This document shows, piece after piece, positions 16,573 to 24,990 of a stretch of DNA of 34,871 nucleotides. The position numbers were made by a program, and so were the translations under genes. The DNA lies in contig CAIQNH010000016.1 of NCBI GenBank assembly GCA_903873135.1, forward strand, positions 1 to 34,871, written 5' to 3'. This stretch comes from an uncultured Actinomycetes bacterium (GTDB lineage: Bacteria; Actinomycetota; Acidimicrobiia; Acidimicrobiales; Microtrichaceae). Each line of letters opens with the position of its first letter. Position 1 is the first letter of the stretch. A model generated the notes under the pieces. That model was not told the origin of the DNA. It saw nothing but the letters and a program-made list of their open reading frames with translations, and made no database searches.

Positions 16573-19233
16573 TCAGTCCACCGTCGGGCCGACGGGACCC
16601 GACGGTTCCGCCGTCGGGTCGCCGACGACCGGGTCGCCGGTCAGCGGGTCCACCGCCGCCGGTGCGCCCCCGCCCGCGCCGCCGGCACGCGACGCCGCGA
16701 GGTCCTCCGGGGTGAGCAGCACCACGCGAGCCTTCGACCCCTCGGAGGGGCCCACCACACCCCGCTCCTCGAGCAGGTCCATCAGGCGACCGGCGCGGGC
16801 GAACCCGACCTTGAGCCGACGCTGGAGCATGGAGGTGGAACCGAGCTGCTCGCCGACCACCAGCTCGATCGCCTGCTCGAGCAGGGCGTCGTCGTCGCTC
16901 CCACCGCCGGCCGAACCGCCACCGGCAGGTGCGTGCTGGTCACCCTGCACGTCGTCGACGACGACAGCGGCGGCCGCAGGAGTGGCCGGGTTCTGGCGAC
17001 GCCAGAAGGCCGCGATGTTGGCGACCTCCTTCTCGTCGACCCAGGCACCCTGGATCCGGTGGGGCACCGTCGTCCCCGACGTCAGGAGCAGCATGTCGCC
17101 CTTGCCGACCAGGCGTTCGGCGCCCGGCTGGTCGAGCACGACCTTGGAGTCGACCGCCGAGGCCACGGCGAAGGCCAGACGGGCCGGGACGTTCGCCTTG
17201 ATGGTGCCGGTGATGACGTTCACCGAGGGTCGCTGGGTGGCGATCACCAGGTGGATGCCCACGGCGCGAGCCTTCTGGGCGATGCGGCAGATGGCGTCGT
17301 CCACATCCCGGGGCGCCGTCATCATGAGGTCGTTCAGCTCGTCGACGACGATGAGGATGTACGGGAGTCGCTCGAACTCCAGGTCCTCGCCGGGCTCGGG
17401 CTCGAGCTCGCCCGCGTCGTAGGCAGCGTTGTAGAGACCGATGTCCCGGGTGTTGACCCGGACGAGCAGGTCGTAGCGGCGCTCCATCTCCTTGATCGCC
17501 CAGTTGAGGGCGTTGGAGGCCTTGCGTGGGTCGGTCACGACCTGGGTGAGCAGGTGGGGGATGCGGTTGTACTGGGTGAGCTCGACACGCTTGGGGTCCA
17601 CCAGGATCATGCGGACCTCGTCGGGGGTGGTGCGCATCATGATCGAGGTGATGATCGAGTTGATGCAGCTCGACTTGCCCGCACCGGTCTGGCCGGCGAT
17701 GAGCAGGTGGGGCATCTCGGAGAGGTCCATCATCACCGCCGAGCCGGTGATGTCCCGACCCACGCCGACCTGCAACGGGTGGGTGGCGGCACGAGCCTCG
17801 GGCGAGGCCAGGATGTCGCCCAGGTTGACCACCTGACGCTGGGCGTTGGGCACCTCGATCCCGATCGCCTGACGGCCGGGGATCGGCGCCAGGATCCGCA
17901 CGTCCGAGGCGGCGAGCGCGTAGGCGATGTCCTTGTTGAGCGACGTCACCCGGGCGACCTTCACGCCGACGCCGAGCTCCAGCTCGTAGCGGGTCACCGT
18001 GGGTCCGACGACCATGCCGACGAGCCGGGTCTCCACGCCGTGCTCCGCCAGCGCCGCCTCGAGCTGCTGGCCCCGCACCTCCACGGCACGGGTGTCGACC
18101 TCGGCGCGCTCGGACAGCGAGAGCGAGTTGGACGGCGGCAGCTTCCAGCTGGACCCGGCCGCGCCGGGCGGCAGACCGATCTCGAGCTGCTCGGGCGGTC
18201 CGGTCGGTGCCGGGGCGGGCGGGACGACCGCCGTGGCGGCAGCCGCCGCCGGTGCCGGTGCGGCGGTCGCCGCCGGGGTGGTGTCGGCAGGCTCCTCGGC
18301 CGTCGCCCGCCGGGACGGGGTGCGGCGCCGCGGGCGGGCCACGGTCTCGTCGGACTCGGCGTCCTGGTCGTACAGACGGGCCCGGGGCGAGGCGTCGGAA
18401 CCGGAGCCCACCACGAACAGACCCTGGACCCACGCCACCACGGCCCGGATCGCCGGCCCGACGCCGTGCGCCACGGAGGCCGCGAGCTGGCGGATGGGAC
18501 GGCCGCTGAGGAGCGCGGCGGCGAGCAGGGCGAGGGCCAGCAGCACGGCCCACGCACCCCAGGGGCCGACCAGGCGGAGCAGCGGCCACCCCACGGCCGC
18601 ACCCAGCAGCCCGCCGGCCGCGCCGTAGGCGTCCACACCGTCCTCGCTGATCGAGACGTCGGTCCCGGCGAGCAGGTGGGCGGCGAGCAGGGCCACCACC
18701 ACGGCCAGCACGGCACCGGCGATCCGGGCCGGCAGTCGGTCGGCCGGGAGTTCCATGTGGGCGGTGGCGTCCTCCGCAGGCGGATCGTCCTGTGCGGCGG
18801 CGCCGCGACGGCGGCGGGTGGGCTCGGGCACCGTCGGCCCCTGCGGCCGCCGGCCGCGGATCAACAGGACACCCGTCACGAGCAGTCCGAGGGGAGCCAC
18901 CACGGCCAGCAGGCCGACGAGACCCCGGGTGGCGGTGTCGAGGGCGGAGCCGACCGGACCCGCCGCCCCGAACCACACCCCGAGGGCCACGAGGACCGCC
19001 AGGAGGACGCACACGACGCCGAGCACGTCGTGCCCGTGGCCGTCGAAGAGGAGGCCCCACGGCGTGGAGGAGTTGGTGACGCCCCTCCCCTGCCGGGACC
19101 GGGGCGCCGAGCGCTGGGCAGGCGTCCGGGCACCGCCCGAGGCGGAGCGGGGGGGCTGACGGTTCGACCGCGAGGAGCCGGAGGACGGCGCTCGCTTGGA
19201 CGACCGGGCTGACTGGGGGGTTCTGGTGGCCAC
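16573..19233 (-). CDS. ftsK: DNA translocase FtsK/SpoIIIE
   Basis: This 886-residue septal DNA pump moves chromosome ends through the division site. The basic, Ser/Arg-rich N-terminal tail (residues 1-50) is followed by about four TM helices (roughly 68-90, 100-125, 165-190, 205-245), an Ala/Pro/Thr-rich linker, and the motor domain with Walker A GQTGAGKSS (514-522, K520) and Walker B ILIVVDELNDLM. The C-terminal winged-helix gamma domain (LQRRLKVGFARAGRLMDLLEERG), which reads KOPS-type sequences, is present. The start GTG 19233 has GGAGGGG just upstream and TAGGTT 9 nt away, so both signals overlap. It follows the MmpL-type gene by 60 bp. Confidence 0.95.
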   Translation of the reverse strand: MATRTPQSARSSKRAPSSGSSRSNRQPPRSASGGARTPAQRSAPRSRQGRGVTNSSTPWGLLFDGHGHDVLGVVCVLLAVLVALGVWFGAAGPVGSALDTATRGLVGLLAVVAPLGLLVTGVLLIRGRRPQGPTVPEPTRRRRGAAAQDDPPAEDATAHMELPADRLPARIAGAVLAVVVALLAAHLLAGTDVSISEDGVDAYGAAGGLLGAAVGWPLLRLVGPWGAWAVLLALALLAAALLSGRPIRQLAASVAHGVGPAIRAVVAWVQGLFVVGSGSDASPRARLYDQDAESDETVARPRRRTPSRRATAEEPADTTPAATAAPAPAAAAATAVVPPAPAPTGPPEQLEIGLPPGAAGSSWKLPPSNSLSLSERAEVDTRAVEVRGQQLEAALAEHGVETRLVGMVVGPTVTRYELELGVGVKVARVTSLNKDIAYALAASDVRILAPIPGRQAIGIEVPNAQRQVVNLGDILASPEARAATHPLQVGVGRDITGSAVMMDLSEMPHLLIAGQTGAGKSSCINSIITSIMMRTTPDEVRMILVDPKRVELTQYNRIPHLLTQVVTDPRKASNALNWAIKEMERRYDLLVRVNTRDIGLYNAAYDAGELEPEPGEDLEFERLPYILIVVDELNDLMMTAPRDVDDAICRIAQKARAVGIHLVIATQRPSVNVITGTIKANVPARLAFAVASAVDSKVVLDQPGAERLVGKGDMLLLTSGTTVPHRIQGAWVDEKEVANIAAFWRRQNPATPAAAAVVVDDVQGDQHAPAGGGSAGGGSDDDALLEQAIELVVGEQLGSTSMLQRRLKVGFARAGRLMDLLEERGVVGPSEGSKARVVLLTPEDLAASRAGGAGGGAPAAVDPLTGDPVVGDPTAEPSGPVGPTVD

Positions 19234-19242
19234 GGCCCCTCC

Positions 19243-19248
19243 AACCTA
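19243..19248 (-). promoter_or_regulatory. -10 box TAGGTT before ftsK
   Basis: Minus-strand TAGGTT lies 9 nt before the ftsK GTG. The 9 nt contain a GGAGGGG, so a transcript starting about 2 nt before the GTG would lose most of that ribosome site. Confidence 0.4.
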
Positions 19249-19293
19249 CCGGTCGGGGGTGACGGCGTGGCGGAGCCTCGGCGACCCCGGAGC

Positions 19294-21621
19294 TCAGCCG
19301 ACCGGCTCGAGCTCGCGGTCCGCCGCCCCCGAACCCTCGCCGGTCCCGGCGTTCGGGCCCGGCCCCTCGACGTGGAGCGTCGGCAGGATGCGGTCGAGCC
19401 AGCGGGGGATCCACCAGTTGCGGTCGCCGAGGAGCTCCATGGTGGCCGGCACCAGGAGCAGCCTGACGATCGTGGCGTCCAGCAGGACGGCCACGGCGAG
19501 GCCCAGCCCGAACAGCTTGATCGAACGGTTGTCCTCGAGGACGAAGGACCCGAAGACGAAGACCATGATCGCCGCGGCCGCCGTGATCACCCGGGCCGTC
19601 GCGGCCAGCCCGTCGGCCACGGATCGGCTGCTGTCACCCGAGCGCAGCCACTCCTCCCGGACCCGGGACAACAGGAACACCTCGTAGTCCATGGACAGGC
19701 CGAACACGATCGCGAACAACATCATCGGCACGAACGGCTCCACCGGGGCCGGCTCCACGCCGACCAGCGAGCTCAGCCACCCCCACTGGAACACCGCGAC
19801 CAGCACGCCGTAGGCGGCGCCGATGCTCAGGAGGTTCATGAACACCGCCTTCAGCGGCACGAGCACCGAGCGGAACACGATCAGCAGCAACAGGAACGAC
19901 AGCGCCAGGACGGCGGCGAAGAACACGACCAGTCGGCCGGCGAGGTAGTCGGCGAAGTCGACGGTGACGGCGACGAACCCCGTGACCAGCACCTCGGTGC
20001 CGGCGGGCTCCGCCCCCGGCAGCACCTCGGCCCGGAGTCGCTGGACGAGCTCGGTCGTGGCGGCGTCCTGGGGCGAGGTGGTCGGGAACACCTGCCAGAT
20101 CGCAGCCGTGGGTGCGGCCGGGTCGTCGGTGCTGGCGGGGGTCACGAACGCCACCCCGGGGTCCGCACCGACGGCCTCGGCCACCCGGCCCAGATCCTCG
20201 GCCGCCACGCCCTCGGGCAGCTCGGCCACCAGCGTCAGCGGCCCGTTGAACCCCGGGCCGAACCCCTCGGCGAGGAGGTCGTAGGCCTGCCGGGTCGTCG
20301 AGGTGGGCGGGTCGTTGCCGGCGTCGGCGAATCCGAGCCGCAGGTCCAGCACGGGCAGGGCCAGCAGCAGCAGGGCCAGCGTGGCGCCCCCGGCCATCAG
20401 CACGGGACGACGCTGCACCAGTCGGCTCCACCGGTAGGCGACGGTCGACTCGAGCGGTCGCTCGACCCGGCGGGGCACCTCCCGGCGCAGCGCCGGCACC
20501 ACGCTGCCGGCGACCAGCACGACGAGGGCGAGCGGGAGCGCCACCAGCAGCGGCTGCACCGACAGGCCGGCACCGACCAGCCCGACCGCCACCAGGCAGG
20601 CGGCGACGAGCCCCCGCCAACGGGTGCGGTCCACCCGCTCCCCCACGAACCCCAACAGGGCGGGGAGCAGCGTGAGCGAGGCCACCATCGTGACCGTCAC
20701 CACCACCGCCGCACCGATCCCGAGTCCGGTCACGAACCCGACGCCCATCAACAGCATGCCGAGGAGCGAGATCACCACGGTCAGTCCGGCGAACGCCACG
20801 GCCCGACCCGAGGTGTCGAGCGCGATTGCGACCGACTCGGTCACCCCGTGACCCTCGCGCAGCTGCTCCCGGTACCGGGTGACGATGAACAGCGCGTAGT
20901 CGATCCCCACACCCAGGCCGATCATGACGCCGAGACTGGTGGCGAAGTCGGGCATGGTCGTCACGTTGGACAGGAGGACCAGCAGCATCGAGCCCACGCC
21001 GATGCCGCCGAGCGCCACCCCGATGGGGAGTCCCATGGCGAGCACCGAGCCGAACGCCAGGATCAGGATCACGATGGCGAAGGCCAGTCCGAGGAGCTCG
21101 GACTCCGGCGGCTCGAAGCGGGAGAACATCTGCCCCCCGAACTCGACGCGCAGACCGTCCACCTGTGGCGCGTCCGCCACGACCGCTGCGCCGAAGTCCT
21201 CGATGGCCCCGCGGTCGGGTTCGCCGGCGAGCTCGACCGTGGCGAACGCGATCGTGCCGGCCCGGCCGGGCAGCGGCGAGACCTGCAGCTCCCCACCGGG
21301 GGCGAACGGCGAGACCACCGTGACGTCCGGACGACCGGCGACCCGGTCGAGGAACGCCGAGGCGGCGGCCCGCTCCTCGGCCGAGAACCCGTCCGGGGAC
21401 TCGAACACCACCGTCCCCCGCTCACCGGCACCGAGGCCGGCGAAGGACGACTCGATGACGTCGAACCCGGCCCGGCTCTCGACGTCGGGCAGCGCGAACT
21501 CGCTGCGGAAGTCCGGCCCGACCGCCGAGGTGGCGACGCCGCCGACGATCAGGACCGCCGCCCAGGCGGCGACGACCCACCCGCGCCTGCGGACACACGT
21601 ACGACCGAGTCGAGCGAACAA
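19294..21621 (-). CDS. MmpL-type RND lipid/drug transporter
   Basis: This protein of about 775 residues has duplicated MMPL halves. It starts FARLGRTCVRRRGWVVAAWAA (first TM), then an extracytoplasmic loop with GAGERGTVVFESPDG. The first helix bundle contains GLGVGIDYALFIVTRYRE, and the second contains FGLSMDYEVFLLSRVREEW, both hallmark MMPL segments. Actinobacterial relatives export envelope lipids or drugs using proton motive force. I chose TTG 21621 because GGAGG lies 7 nt upstream and the protein then begins with the usual MFARLGR. ATG 21699 (801 residues) is the alternative but lacks a ribosome site. The gene sits between rnj and ftsK, which are often closer together in actinobacteria, so this may be an insertion. 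Confidence 0.85.
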   Translation of the reverse strand: MFARLGRTCVRRRGWVVAAWAAVLIVGGVATSAVGPDFRSEFALPDVESRAGFDVIESSFAGLGAGERGTVVFESPDGFSAEERAAASAFLDRVAGRPDVTVVSPFAPGGELQVSPLPGRAGTIAFATVELAGEPDRGAIEDFGAAVVADAPQVDGLRVEFGGQMFSRFEPPESELLGLAFAIVILILAFGSVLAMGLPIGVALGGIGVGSMLLVLLSNVTTMPDFATSLGVMIGLGVGIDYALFIVTRYREQLREGHGVTESVAIALDTSGRAVAFAGLTVVISLLGMLLMGVGFVTGLGIGAAVVVTVTMVASLTLLPALLGFVGERVDRTRWRGLVAACLVAVGLVGAGLSVQPLLVALPLALVVLVAGSVVPALRREVPRRVERPLESTVAYRWSRLVQRRPVLMAGGATLALLLLALPVLDLRLGFADAGNDPPTSTTRQAYDLLAEGFGPGFNGPLTLVAELPEGVAAEDLGRVAEAVGADPGVAFVTPASTDDPAAPTAAIWQVFPTTSPQDAATTELVQRLRAEVLPGAEPAGTEVLVTGFVAVTVDFADYLAGRLVVFFAAVLALSFLLLLIVFRSVLVPLKAVFMNLLSIGAAYGVLVAVFQWGWLSSLVGVEPAPVEPFVPMMLFAIVFGLSMDYEVFLLSRVREEWLRSGDSSRSVADGLAATARVITAAAAIMVFVFGSFVLEDNRSIKLFGLGLAVAVLLDATIVRLLLVPATMELLGDRNWWIPRWLDRILPTLHVEGPGPNAGTGEGSGAADRELEPVG

Positions 21622-21648
21622 CCGATGACCTCCGTGGACCGGCTCCGT

Positions 21649-21667
21649 CGGCACCGTCTCGGTGCCG
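21649..21667. repeat. 8-bp perfect inverted repeat (operator or terminator)
   Basis: CGGCACCG (21649-21656) and CGGTGCCG (21660-21667) flank a 3-nt loop, 27 nt upstream of the chosen MmpL start and 100 bp past the RNase J stop. It could be the RNase J terminator, an operator, or an mRNA hairpin covering the MmpL leader. If the ATG at 21699 were the start it would lie inside the coding region. Confidence 0.45.
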
Positions 21668-21766
21668 TCCAACACAACCCCAGCATCACCCACCGACATC
21701 CCGAGGGCGCAGGTCGCCGGGAGTGACATCCGTCGCCCCGGGCGCATCGGGGCGGACTCCTCGCCG

Positions 21767-23434
21767 TCAGTCCCCGGTGAACAGCACCACGGGCACCACC
21801 ATGGGGCGACGACGGGTGCGCTCGGAGACGAACGAGCCGGCGGCCCGACGCACCGCCTTGGCCAGCGCCGCCCGCTCCGTGGTGCCGTCGGCGAGCGCCG
21901 TCCGCACGGTGTCCGCCACCCGCTCGGACAACTCGGCGATGAGCGCGGCGGACTCCTCGGGGTGCACCCACCCACGGGTGGCGACCTCCGGGCCGGCCAC
22001 GAGCCGCCGTGACCCCGGGTCCACGCAGACGATCACCGACACGAGTCCCTCCTGGGCGAGCACCTGCCGGTCGGCGAGCACCCCGGAGCTCACGTCACCC
22101 ACCGTCCCGTGCACGTAGACGTACTCGGCGGGCACCCGGCCGGCCTTGCGCAGGCCCTGGTCGTCGAGCACCAGTCGGTCGCCGTCCTCGGCCACGATCA
22201 CGTGGTCCTCGGGGACCCCCATGTCCTCGGCGATCCGGGCGTGCGCCACGAGGTGGTGGAACTCACCGTGGACCGGCACGAACCACTCCGGCTGCACGAT
22301 CGACTGGTAGAGCTTGAGCTCCTCCCGCTTGGCGTGCCCGGTGGCGTGCACGTCGGAGATGCCCGAGTGCACCACGTCGGCACCGGCCCGCATCAGGTTG
22401 TCGATGACCCGGGTGACGGCGTGCTCGTTGCCCGGGATCGGGTGCGAGCTGAGGATCACGGTGTCGGAGTCGGTGACCCGGAGCCAGCGGTTGTCGCCGG
22501 TCGACAGCTGCGCCAGGGCCGACATGGGCTCGCCCTGGGACCCGGTGCAGATCACCATCACGTCGCCCGGGGCGTGGTCGCCGATGTCCTCGGCCTGGAT
22601 GAGCGCCGAGTCGGGGATGTGCAGGAGCCCGAGCTCCCTGGCCATGGTGACGTTGCGGCGCATGGAGCGGCCGAGCGGCGCCACCACCCGACCGAAGGAC
22701 ACGGCGGCGTCGGCGAGCTGCTGGATCCGGTGGATGTGGCTGGCGAAGCAGGCCACCACGACCCGACGACCCTCCTGGTGGTGCAGGAGGTTGTAGAGGA
22801 CCTCGCCCACGCTGGTCTCGGAGCGGGCGTGGCCGGGTTGGTCGGCGTTGGTGGAGTCGGCGAGCAGCAGCCGGATCCCGTCGGTGTCGGCGAGCGCACC
22901 GATGCGCGCCAGGTCGGTCAGCCGACCGTCGACCGGACTCAGGTCGATCTTGAAGTCGCCGGAGTGGAGGATCGTCCCCTGGGCGGTGTGGTAGGCGGTC
23001 GCGAACGCCTCGGGTACCGAGTGCGTGGTGGGGATGAACTCCACGTCGAACGGGCCGATCTCCCAGACCTCGCCGTCGGCGACCGGGGTCAGCTCGGTCC
23101 GCTTGAGCAGGCCCGCCTCCTCGATGCGGCCCCGGGCCAGGCCCAGGGTGAGCTCGGATCCGAACACCGGGAAGCTCGCCTCCCGCAGGAGGTACGAGAG
23201 CCCGCCGACGTGGTCCTCGTGCCCGTGCGTGGCCACGCAGCCGACGATGTCGTCGGCCCGTTCACGCAGCCAGGTGAAGTCCGGCAGGACCACGTCGACC
23301 CCGAGCATGTCGGTGTCGGGGAACATGATCCCGCAGTCGATGAGGAGGAGCGCGCCCTCCTGCTCGAGGACGGCGCAGTTGCGGCCGATGTCGCCCAGGC
23401 CGCCGAGGAACGTGATGTGGACCGGTGCAGCCAC
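21767..23434 (-). CDS. rnj: Ribonuclease J
   Basis: This 555-residue metallo-beta-lactamase/beta-CASP RNase is predicted to degrade and process RNA by 5'-3' exo- and endonuclease action. The zinc motif is THGHEDHVGG (H70, H72, D74, H75). Further ligand segments are HSGDFKID and LLLADSTNADQPG, and the beta-CASP and C-terminal parts contain CTGSQGEPMSALAQL, HPIPGNE and HATGHAKREELK. Length is typical. GTG 23434 lies 1 nt after the dapA stop, so the two are co-transcribed. dapA-rnj adjacency is widespread in actinobacteria. Confidence 0.95.
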   Translation of the reverse strand: MAAPVHITFLGGLGDIGRNCAVLEQEGALLLIDCGIMFPDTDMLGVDVVLPDFTWLRERADDIVGCVATHGHEDHVGGLSYLLREASFPVFGSELTLGLARGRIEEAGLLKRTELTPVADGEVWEIGPFDVEFIPTTHSVPEAFATAYHTAQGTILHSGDFKIDLSPVDGRLTDLARIGALADTDGIRLLLADSTNADQPGHARSETSVGEVLYNLLHHQEGRRVVVACFASHIHRIQQLADAAVSFGRVVAPLGRSMRRNVTMARELGLLHIPDSALIQAEDIGDHAPGDVMVICTGSQGEPMSALAQLSTGDNRWLRVTDSDTVILSSHPIPGNEHAVTRVIDNLMRAGADVVHSGISDVHATGHAKREELKLYQSIVQPEWFVPVHGEFHHLVAHARIAEDMGVPEDHVIVAEDGDRLVLDDQGLRKAGRVPAEYVYVHGTVGDVSSGVLADRQVLAQEGLVSVIVCVDPGSRRLVAGPEVATRGWVHPEESAALIAELSERVADTVRTALADGTTERAALAKAVRRAAGSFVSERTRRRPMVVPVVLFTGD

Positions 23435-23435
23435 G

Positions 23436-24332
23436 TCAGGCCAACCCGTCCAGAACGGCGCGGGCACGGGAGGCCAGCCCCTCCGGTGGTGGACCCATGG
23501 GTGGCCGGCACCCGCCGACGCGCAACCCGAGGATCTCGAGCAGCGCCTTGGTGGGCACCGGGTTGGGTGCGGCGTCTCCCGACTCGAAGTCGAACGAGGG
23601 GATGAGCCGGTCGTTGATCCGGCGTGCGGCCGCCAGGTCGCCACGCTCGGCGGCGTCGAACATCTCACCGAACTGTCGGGCCACCCAGTGGGAGGCGACC
23701 GAGATCACGCCCACCGCCCCGACGGCGAGCAGGGGGAGCGTCATGGCGTCGTCGCCGCTGTACACCTCGAACTCGGCGGGCGCGCCCGCAGCGACCCTGG
23801 CCGTCTCGCTCGGATCGCCGGCGGCGTCCTTGAGTCCGACGACGTTCGGGACGTCGCGGGCCAGGCGGACGATCGTCTCCGTCGAGATCTTGCGACCGGT
23901 GCGCACGGGGATGTCGTAGAGCACGACGGGGAGGTCCGTCGCTGCGGCCACCGACCGGAAGTGCGCCTCGATGCCCGACTGCGAGGGCCGGTTGTAGTAC
24001 GGCGTCACCGAGAGGATGCCGTCGACACCCTCGCCGGCGGCCTGACGGGTCAGTTCGACCGCGTGCGCCGTGGAGTTGGACCCGGTACCGGCGAGGATCG
24101 GCACGTCCACGACCTCCCGCACCCGGCGGAACAGGGCGAGCGCCTCGGAGTCGCTCAGGGTCGGGCCCTCTCCGGTGGTGCCCGCCAGGACCAGTCCGTC
24201 CGAGCCGGTCGCGACCAGCCAGTCGGCGAGCTCGGCGGCCGCGTCGAGGTCCAGGTCACCTCGCTCGTCGAACGGCGTGACCATGGCGGTCACGACCCGG
24301 CCGAAGCGGGGTCGGTTGGCTGCAGTGCTCAC
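23436..24332 (-). CDS. dapA: 4-hydroxy-tetrahydrodipicolinate synthase
   Basis: This 298-residue class I aldolase condenses pyruvate with aspartate semialdehyde, the first committed step of diaminopimelate and lysine synthesis. It shows GTTGEGPTLS (residues 51-60), PYYNRPSQ (111-118), the tyrosine in VLYDIPVRTG (Y139, R144) and the Schiff-base lysine in VVGLKDAAGD (K168). Length is standard. The start GTG 24332 overlaps the stop of the winged-helix gene (GTGA), and the stop is followed 1 nt later by rnj, so the three genes form one operon. dapB is in the window at 31901, separated by an accessory block. Confidence 0.95.
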   Translation of the reverse strand: MSTAANRPRFGRVVTAMVTPFDERGDLDLDAAAELADWLVATGSDGLVLAGTTGEGPTLSDSEALALFRRVREVVDVPILAGTGSNSTAHAVELTRQAAGEGVDGILSVTPYYNRPSQSGIEAHFRSVAAATDLPVVLYDIPVRTGRKISTETIVRLARDVPNVVGLKDAAGDPSETARVAAGAPAEFEVYSGDDAMTLPLLAVGAVGVISVASHWVARQFGEMFDAAERGDLAAARRINDRLIPSFDFESGDAAPNPVPTKALLEILGLRVGGCRPPMGPPPEGLASRARAVLDGLA

Positions 24333-24958
24333 GTTCGCTCCTGGCTCCGCTCCCGGCCGAGTGTGGCGAGGAGGTCCTCGTGCAGTTCGAACCACACCGT
24401 GTGGTACGAGTCGACGCCGACGGCGGTGATCCACTCGTGCTCACCGGCACCGACGTGCTGGTGGGCAACCGCGAGTCGGGCCGTGTACCCGTCGAAGCGC
24501 CCGAGCGTAGCTGCCAGCGCGTCGGTCACCGGCGTGACGGACCGGTGGATGTGCTCCAGGCGGCCGAGGACCTCGGCGTCCCGGGCCGCGTCGGCGTGGT
24601 CGTTGACCACCGGCCCCTCCGGCCCCTCGACCACCTGCCAGTCGGTGCAGACCGCCAGGAACGGGGCGTTGACGGCCAGGAACCGCTCGTAGGCGTCGAC
24701 CACCCGGTCGCGTGCTCCGGACTCGTCGAGCTCACGGGCGAGCAGCTCCTCGCCGTGGGTCCGACCCGCTCCGGTCAGCCGCCACCCGCTGACACGCCCG
24801 TCCCGGTGGGTCACCAGTCCGGCCGCGTCGAGCTCGGACAGTCGGGCCTCGACCTCCCGCTCCTCCAGCCCGAACCGGGCGGCCACCACGTCGACGGACG
24901 CCAGACTCCGGAGCCTGAGCGCGTGGAGGACCAGCAGTGTGGGGGCGCCGTCGGTCAC
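24329..24958 (-). CDS. winged-helix (MarR-like) regulator candidate upstream of dapA
   Basis: This 209-residue protein starts TDGAPTLLVLHALRLRSLAS and has a predicted winged helix-turn-helix at residues 5-60 (ASVDVVAARFGLEEREVEARLSELDAAGLVTHRDGR fits helix-turn-helix plus wing). The rest is a helical effector-like region with NDHADAARDAEVL and GRFDGYTARLAVAHQHV. I do not recognise the full-length family; MarR-like is based on the N-terminus only. GTG 24958 has TAGCCT 7 nt upstream and no Shine-Dalgarno. The stop overlaps dapA, so it leads the dapA-rnj operon and could regulate it, but no operator was recognised. Confidence 0.6.
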   Translation of the reverse strand: MTDGAPTLLVLHALRLRSLASVDVVAARFGLEEREVEARLSELDAAGLVTHRDGRVSGWRLTGAGRTHGEELLARELDESGARDRVVDAYERFLAVNAPFLAVCTDWQVVEGPEGPVVNDHADAARDAEVLGRLEHIHRSVTPVTDALAATLGRFDGYTARLAVAHQHVGAGEHEWITAVGVDSYHTVWFELHEDLLATLGRERSQERT

Positions 24959-24965
24959 GGCGGCG

Positions 24966-24971
24966 AGGCTA
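24966..24971 (-). promoter_or_regulatory. -10 box TAGCCT before the winged-helix/dapA operon
   Basis: Minus-strand TAGCCT lies 7 nt before the GTG at 24958. It predicts a leaderless operon transcript. Confidence 0.5.
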
Positions 24972-24990
24972 GGCCACGCCGCCGACCGGG

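Noticed and set aside
21622-21975. Longer N-terminus of the MmpL-type protein overlapping RNase J
   Set aside because: Low-complexity extension inside the rnj coding region; a strong ribosome site precedes TTG 21621.
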